This document shows, in pieces, positions 23,538 to 26,489 of a stretch of DNA of 26,489 nt (the stretch's first letter is position 1; each line of letters opens with the position of its first letter). The stretch lies in the IMG/VR virus record IMGVR_UViG_3300034112_000349, positions 1 through 26,489 of that record. One strand, written 5' to 3'. A program made the position numbers and the translations under genes. The stretch is from a virus. Below the pieces are notes generated by a model that was not told where the DNA came from, made no database searches, and saw nothing but the letters and a program-made list of their open reading frames with translations.

Positions 23538-23600
23538 TGACCACCTCAAGATATTAAATATTTTTAACCAATATAGTAATTAGGGAACTTGGGGTGGTTA
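23538..23600 (+). terminator. Long-armed hairpin after the recombination gene pair, possible terminator
   Basis: TGACCACCTCAAG (23538-23550) pairs with CTTGGGGTGGTTA (23588-23600) over 13 bp with two G-U pairs, followed by TTTTAAAAT. The 37-base AT-rich loop is unusually long for an intrinsic terminator, so it may instead be an RNA-stability or attenuation element. Confidence 0.5.
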
Positions 23601-23615
23601 TTTTAAAATATAAAC

Positions 23616-23732
23616 ATGAAACAAACGATAATATTTTTATACGAGTTGATAAAGTTTATAGTAATATCAATACCACTAGCAATATTTTTATTTGTAACAT
23701 TAACCATAATTAGTAAATTCAAGAAGATATGA
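23616..23732 (+). CDS. Tiny single-pass membrane protein, 38 residues
   Basis: A short frame (MKQTIIFLYELIKFIVISIP, then LAIFLFVTLTIISKFKKI) follows TAAAC. Residues 12-33 form a membrane segment, and the C-terminus is basic. The stop overlaps the next start (ATGA). Function is unknown. It is similar in kind, though not in sequence, to the two membrane peptides at 18986-19199. Confidence 0.45.
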   Translation: MKQTIIFLYELIKFIVISIPLAIFLFVTLTIISKFKKI

Positions 23733-23941
23733 TGGAAATTGCAGGATTAGAGAACTCAGTACCAGTGAGGATGATTTATGTTGACGACAAAAGTGAAGTA
23801 TTGTTTAAATCTTTAGCTCATGCAGCAAGGAATACAAGGATCACACAAGACGCAATAAAGAAGTCACTTAATCCGTTACTGAAGCGTAGATTTAAGCACA
23901 ATGAAAGAGATGTGATATTTAGGATAGTTAAGACAAATTAG
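23729..23941 (+). CDS. NUMOD1-like small DNA-binding protein
   Basis: 70 residues; either of two adjacent ATG codons (23729, 23732) could be used. MIYVDDKSEVLFKSLAHAAR, then NTRITQDAIKKSLN followed by KRRFKHNERDVIFRIVK, resembles the NUMOD1-type module (a strand, a helix-turn-helix, then a closing strand) found in homing endonucleases and as single-domain phage proteins. There is no nuclease motif. The stop codon abuts the promoter at 23918-23949, which therefore lies partly within this gene. Confidence 0.5.
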   Translation: MMEIAGLENSVPVRMIYVDDKSEVLFKSLAHAARNTRITQDAIKKSLNPLLKRRFKHNERDVIFRIVKTN

Positions 23942-23949
23942 TATATTTG
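23918..23949 (+). promoter_or_regulatory. Bacteroidota-type promoter
   Basis: TATATTTG (23942-23949) is a perfect match to the Bacteroidota -7 element TAnnTTTG. TTTA (23918-23921) lies 20 bases upstream, at the -33 position where TTTG is expected. Transcription should start at about 23952-23956, that is, at the first hairpin of the structured RNA described next. Confidence 0.65.
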
Positions 23950-23951
23950 TC

Positions 23952-24040
23952 ATGAGTATTGCAGACTCATTAAGAACTTATTGCCCTTGATACGAACCCC
24001 TATCTGCAATGTAGGGGGAACTTGATAGGGCACTTTTATT
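23952..24040 (+). ncRNA. Structured RNA with kissing hairpins (small RNA or leader)
   Basis: Hairpin 1: ATGAG (23952-23956) and CTCAT (23966-23970) around the loop TATTGCAGA. Hairpin 2: CCCCTA (23997-24002) and TAGGGG (24012-24017) around the loop TCTGCAATG. The loops are complementary over 8 bases (ATTGCAGA at 23958-23965, TCTGCAAT at 24003-24010), so they can kiss or form a pseudoknot. TGCCCT (23982-23987) and AGGGCA (24027-24032) enclose hairpin 2, and the last arm is followed by CTTTTATTTT. A promoter ends just upstream. It may be a free small RNA of about 85-90 bases with a terminator-like end, or a leader controlling the replication gene that starts at 24043. No known RNA family was recognised. 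Confidence 0.55.
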
Positions 24041-24042
24041 TT

Positions 24043-24693
24043 ATGGAAAGAGATTTTAAGGGAGTTTGGATTCCCAAAGAAGTATGGTTAGACGAAAACC
24101 TTACATGGATGGAAAAGCTATTGTTGGTAGAAATAGATAGCTTAGATAAAGAGAAAGGTTGCTTTGCGAGTAACAAGTATTTTGCCGAGTTTTTTCAGTT
24201 AAGTCCATCAAGGATTAGTGAGTTAGTAAGCCAGTTGGTTAGTAAAGGCTATATAACTACTTTTCTTTTGTATGATGGTAAACAAGTAAAACAAAGGATT
24301 TTAACACCAACAGTACCTATTCGGAAAAGAGAACTAGGTATTCGGAATATCGAAGAGGGGTATTCGGAAAAGGCTGAGGATAATAATACAATACTTAATA
24401 ATACAATTAATAATAAATCTATAAATATATCGTTTGATACATGGTGGGATTTATATGATAAGAAGGTTGGTAGTAAAACTAAACTACAAAATAAGTGGAA
24501 TAAGCTAACTGACAATCAAAGAACACAAGCTATAAAACATACTAAGGAATATAAGATTGCACAACCTGATAAACAATACCGTAAAAACCCTGATACCTAC
24601 TTAAATAACGAATCATTCTATGATGAGATAATTAAGCCTAAAGAATTTAATCAAGTACCTACTAACAGAGTAACTACTAAAATAAAACTATAA
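24043..24693 (+). CDS. Phage replication protein, O/DnaD-like replisome organiser
   Basis: 216 residues from the ATG at 24043. A TTG at 24022 would add seven residues but lies within the RNA stem, so ATG is preferred. Residues 1-90 form a winged-helix domain: GVWIPKEVWLDENLTWMEKL, CFASNKYFAEFFQLSPSRIS, ELVSQLVSKGYITTF. The Asn-rich linker (about 92-125) covers the iterons in the DNA. The C-terminal domain has FDTWWDLYDKKVGSKTKLQN, KWNKLTDNQR and RKNPDTYLNNESFYDEI, a common ending of phage primosome proteins. Role: binds the origin and brings in the DnaB helicase encoded two genes downstream. Confidence 0.75.
   Translation: MERDFKGVWIPKEVWLDENLTWMEKLLLVEIDSLDKEKGCFASNKYFAEFFQLSPSRISELVSQLVSKGYITTFLLYDGKQVKQRILTPTVPIRKRELGIRNIEEGYSEKAEDNNTILNNTINNKSINISFDTWWDLYDKKVGSKTKLQNKWNKLTDNQRTQAIKHTKEYKIAQPDKQYRKNPDTYLNNESFYDEIIKPKEFNQVPTNRVTTKIKL
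24318..24430 (+). other. Candidate replication origin: three iterons plus AT-rich tract
   Basis: TATTCGGAA occurs at 24318-24326, 24339-24347 and 24361-24369, with spacings of 21 and 22 bases (two helical turns). It is followed by 24381-24430, which contains no G and only four C in 50 bases. Copies 1 and 2 are read as I-R and copy 3 as Y-S-E, that is, in a different frame, so the repeat is kept at DNA level and not because of the protein. The layout, inside the replication protein gene, is that of lambda ori in gene O. Confidence 0.6.
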
Positions 24694-24694
24694 C

Positions 24695-24913
24695 ATGACA
24701 CCAAAACAAAAAGCAGATAAGTTAGTAAATGAATTTTATCGAATTATTCCTTTAGATAAAATGTCTATTGATTGTAATTTAGCTAAAAAATGTGCTTTAA
24801 TAGCTGTAGATGAACTATTAGAAGCAACTAAAAGATATGACTATACTTTAGGTCCTAATCCTAGCTATAATGATTATTGGTTAAAAGTTAAATACCAAAT
24901 AGAAAATCTATGA
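24695..24913 (+). CDS. Small conserved phage protein, 72 residues
   Basis: A helical protein, MTPKQKADKLVNEFYRIIPL, NLAKKCALIAVDELLEATKR, NDYWLKVKYQIENL. The pattern A..LV..FY followed by AK.CALIAVDE and YW..VK..IE is a recurrent small protein of Bacteroidota phages, often near replication genes; function is unknown. The start follows the replication protein stop by one base and its end overlaps the helicase start by four bases (ATGA), so the three are translated as a unit. Confidence 0.65.
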   Translation: MTPKQKADKLVNEFYRIIPLDKMSIDCNLAKKCALIAVDELLEATKRYDYTLGPNPSYNDYWLKVKYQIENL

Positions 24914-26247
24914 TAGCTATAAACCTACCAAAAGCTCTAGATATTGAATCTAACATACTTGGGGCATTACTTTTAGACAAAAGGACTATTCCATTGGTTA
25001 TAGGTCATCTAAAAACTGACATATTCTACGATCTAAAGCACCAAAAAATCTTTAACGCTATCAAGGAGATGTATGATACCAATGTATCTATAGACCTTAC
25101 TACTGTAGCTCAAAAACTTTCCCAAGATAAGGACATACAAGATGTTGGTGGTGCTTTTTACCTATCTAAGTTAACTGATAATGTAACATCAACAGCCCAC
25201 ATAAACACCCATATCGAGATTGTTATTGAGATGTACAAGAAGCGTGAAGCCTATAAAGTGCTTAGAATAGCTGAGAATCAATTACTTGACAATGATAGTC
25301 AAGCTATAGATTTACTTTCTGACCTAAATAGTCAACTCATAGGTTTACTTGAATATGGTAATTTATACGAAAAAAGCATAACAGACGTAGTTATGGCTAT
25401 CAACTTTGCTAGAGATTTAGCAAGTAATGGCGAACTTTTAGGATTTAATACAGGATTCCAAGAGCTTAACCAAACCATAGCAGGATGGTGTAAACCTGAC
25501 CTATGTATTATAGCCGCTAGACCAGGAGCTGGTAAGACAGCAATGATGCTTTCTAGTGTTTACCACTTAGCTATCTTAAATAGCGTTCCTACGGCTATTT
25601 TTAGCCTTGAAATGAGCTCCGAACAGCTTGTTGAAAGGTTAGAGTCAATAACAAGTCAAGTGCCCTTAAAACGCCTTAGAACGAATAATTTAAATGACTA
25701 TGAACGTAAGCTACTTTTAAAGACAGATGACAAGATAATCACAGCACCCATCTACATAGAGGATACTGGAGGAATCAGTATCTCACAACTCAGAGCTAAG
25801 GCTACTATTCTTAAGCAGAAGTATGGCATTAAGGTTATATTCCTAGACTATCTTCAACTTATGAGTGGACAAGGCAAACAAAACCAAAACCGAGAGCAGG
25901 AAGTAAGTTTTATAAGCAGAAGCCTTAAAGCCTTAGCCAAAGAGTTGGAAGTACCTATTATTGCTTTATCGCAGTTATCTAGAAAGGTTGAAGAAAGGGC
26001 TGATAAGCTACCAATGTTGTCTGATCTAAGAGAATCAGGTTCTATTGAACAAGACGCTGACATTGTTATTATGCTTATGCGACCATCTTACTACGAGATG
26101 AAAGAGCCTGTAGAAATAGGTGGTAAAGAATACCATCCTGACGATTTAGTTATTGTTAAGGTAGAGAAGAACAGACATGGTAAGACTGGAAATATACCTA
26201 TTAGATTTATTGGAGAAACAACCACATTTGAAGACTATAAACTATAA
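24910..26247 (+). CDS. dnaB: Replicative DNA helicase, DnaB type
   Basis: 445 residues, full length for DnaB. The N-terminal domain has DIESNILGALLLDKRTIPLV, FYDLKHQKIFNAIKEMY, and VGGAFYLSKLTDNV. The RecA-like domain has Walker A RPGAGKTA (204-211), FSLEMSSEQLVERL, Walker B LDYLQLMSG (312-320), then IALSQLSRKVEERADKLPML and SDLRESGSIEQDADIV, with the C-terminal KNRHGKTG arginine-finger region. All catalytic motifs are intact. It unwinds the fork as a hexamer; loading is probably by the O-like protein encoded upstream. Confidence 0.95.
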   Translation: MIAINLPKALDIESNILGALLLDKRTIPLVIGHLKTDIFYDLKHQKIFNAIKEMYDTNVSIDLTTVAQKLSQDKDIQDVGGAFYLSKLTDNVTSTAHINTHIEIVIEMYKKREAYKVLRIAENQLLDNDSQAIDLLSDLNSQLIGLLEYGNLYEKSITDVVMAINFARDLASNGELLGFNTGFQELNQTIAGWCKPDLCIIAARPGAGKTAMMLSSVYHLAILNSVPTAIFSLEMSSEQLVERLESITSQVPLKRLRTNNLNDYERKLLLKTDDKIITAPIYIEDTGGISISQLRAKATILKQKYGIKVIFLDYLQLMSGQGKQNQNREQEVSFISRSLKALAKELEVPIIALSQLSRKVEERADKLPMLSDLRESGSIEQDADIVIMLMRPSYYEMKEPVEIGGKEYHPDDLVIVKVEKNRHGKTGNIPIRFIGETTTFEDYKL

Positions 26248-26250
26248 ACT

Positions 26251-26489
26251 ATGAAAACAGCAATGCAAGAATTTGAAATATTATTTTATAAGAAAGCACA
26301 ACCAACCATTAATACGAATAGTTGGGTAGTACATAAAGACGAGTTTGAAAAATTAATCTTAGCTGCCAAAGAAAAAGAAAAAGAGCAGATAATTACCGCT
26401 TTTGAAGTTGGATATAAATCTTGCGATTTAGATGAAACGTTTGAAATTAATAGGAAATTAGGAAGTGGAGAACTGCACTATAACAAAAC
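26251..26489 (+). CDS. Hypothetical protein, C-terminus cut by window edge
   Basis: An open frame of 79 codons starts at the ATG at 26251, three bases after the helicase stop, and runs off the window. It is helical and Lys/Glu-rich (FEKLILAAKEKEKEQIITAF, then EVGYKSCDLDETFEINRKLG). The pattern A...EKEQI..A...G resembles small phage proteins of unknown function found in early operons. Frame and position support a real gene; the product is unknown. Confidence 0.6.
   Translation, partial: MKTAMQEFEILFYKKAQPTINTNSWVVHKDEFEKLILAAKEKEKEQIITAFEVGYKSCDLDETFEINRKLGSGELHYNK

Noticed and set aside
23952-24032. Known self-cleaving ribozyme (pistol, hammerhead, HDV-like)
   Set aside because: A hairpin loop pairing with a downstream strand recalls pistol, but in pistol that strand lies between helices and not in a second hairpin loop. 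No conserved ribozyme core could be matched.
24022-24042. TTG start for the replication protein
   Set aside because: It would place the start inside the RNA stem. The ATG at 24043 begins the recognisable protein and has an A/T-rich leader.

Overview
The window is a contiguous piece of an AT-rich, tailed double-stranded DNA phage (or prophage) of siphovirus type. Its host is most likely a member of the Bacteroidota. Reasons for the host guess: a promoter matching the Bacteroidota TTTG/TAnnTTTG pattern at 23918-23949, A/T-rich leaders before starts in place of strong Shine-Dalgarno sequences, and a baseplate/fibre set resembling that of Bacteroidota siphoviruses. The host assignment is inference. 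No integrase, lysis gene, tRNA gene or CRISPR array was seen. The first and last genes run off the window.

Left arm (1-18249, all on the minus strand, so read right to left): a complete virion module in the usual HK97-like order. It runs zinc-ribbon protein, small terminase, large terminase, portal, Mu-F-like head protein, HK97 prohead protease, major capsid protein, a terminator, gp6-like connector, head-tail joining protein, gp10-like protein, a 50-residue ORF, tail terminator, major tail tube, a tail-assembly chaperone pair joined by a -1 frameshift on an A9 slip site, tape measure, a baseplate-like protein, a second tube-like protein carrying an inserted domain, an S74 tail fibre, a small adaptor-like protein and a second fibre (partial). 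Many neighbours overlap by one base (TAATG), which suggests translational coupling.

Middle (18250-20977): a divergent AT-rich control region, then a compositionally distinct island on the plus strand, rich in GGCC, CCWGG and CTAG words. The island holds three tiny ORFs (two of them single-pass membrane peptides), an unknown 112-residue protein, a Gp88-like protein, a strong terminator, a tRNA-3'-end-like fold and a 63-residue ORF. It is bounded by a 17-bp direct repeat. After it comes about 390 bp without genes that holds near-consensus DnaA boxes, inverted repeats and roughly helically spaced A-tracts.

Right arm (20978-26489, plus strand): the early/replication module. It has four small unknown proteins, a stand-alone DnaA domain-IV protein, another small unknown protein, a putative recombination protein, further small proteins, a short structured RNA with its own promoter and kissing-loop potential, a phage O/DnaD-like replication protein with iterons inside its gene, a DnaB helicase and the start of one more gene.

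The observations most worth following are: (1) the promoter plus kissing-hairpin RNA at 23918-24040; (2) three helically phased 9-bp iterons and a G-free AT-rich tract inside the replication gene, resembling the lambda ori layout; (3) the tail-tube paralogue interrupted by a domain that also occurs in the neighbouring fibre; and (4) the compositional island between direct repeats.
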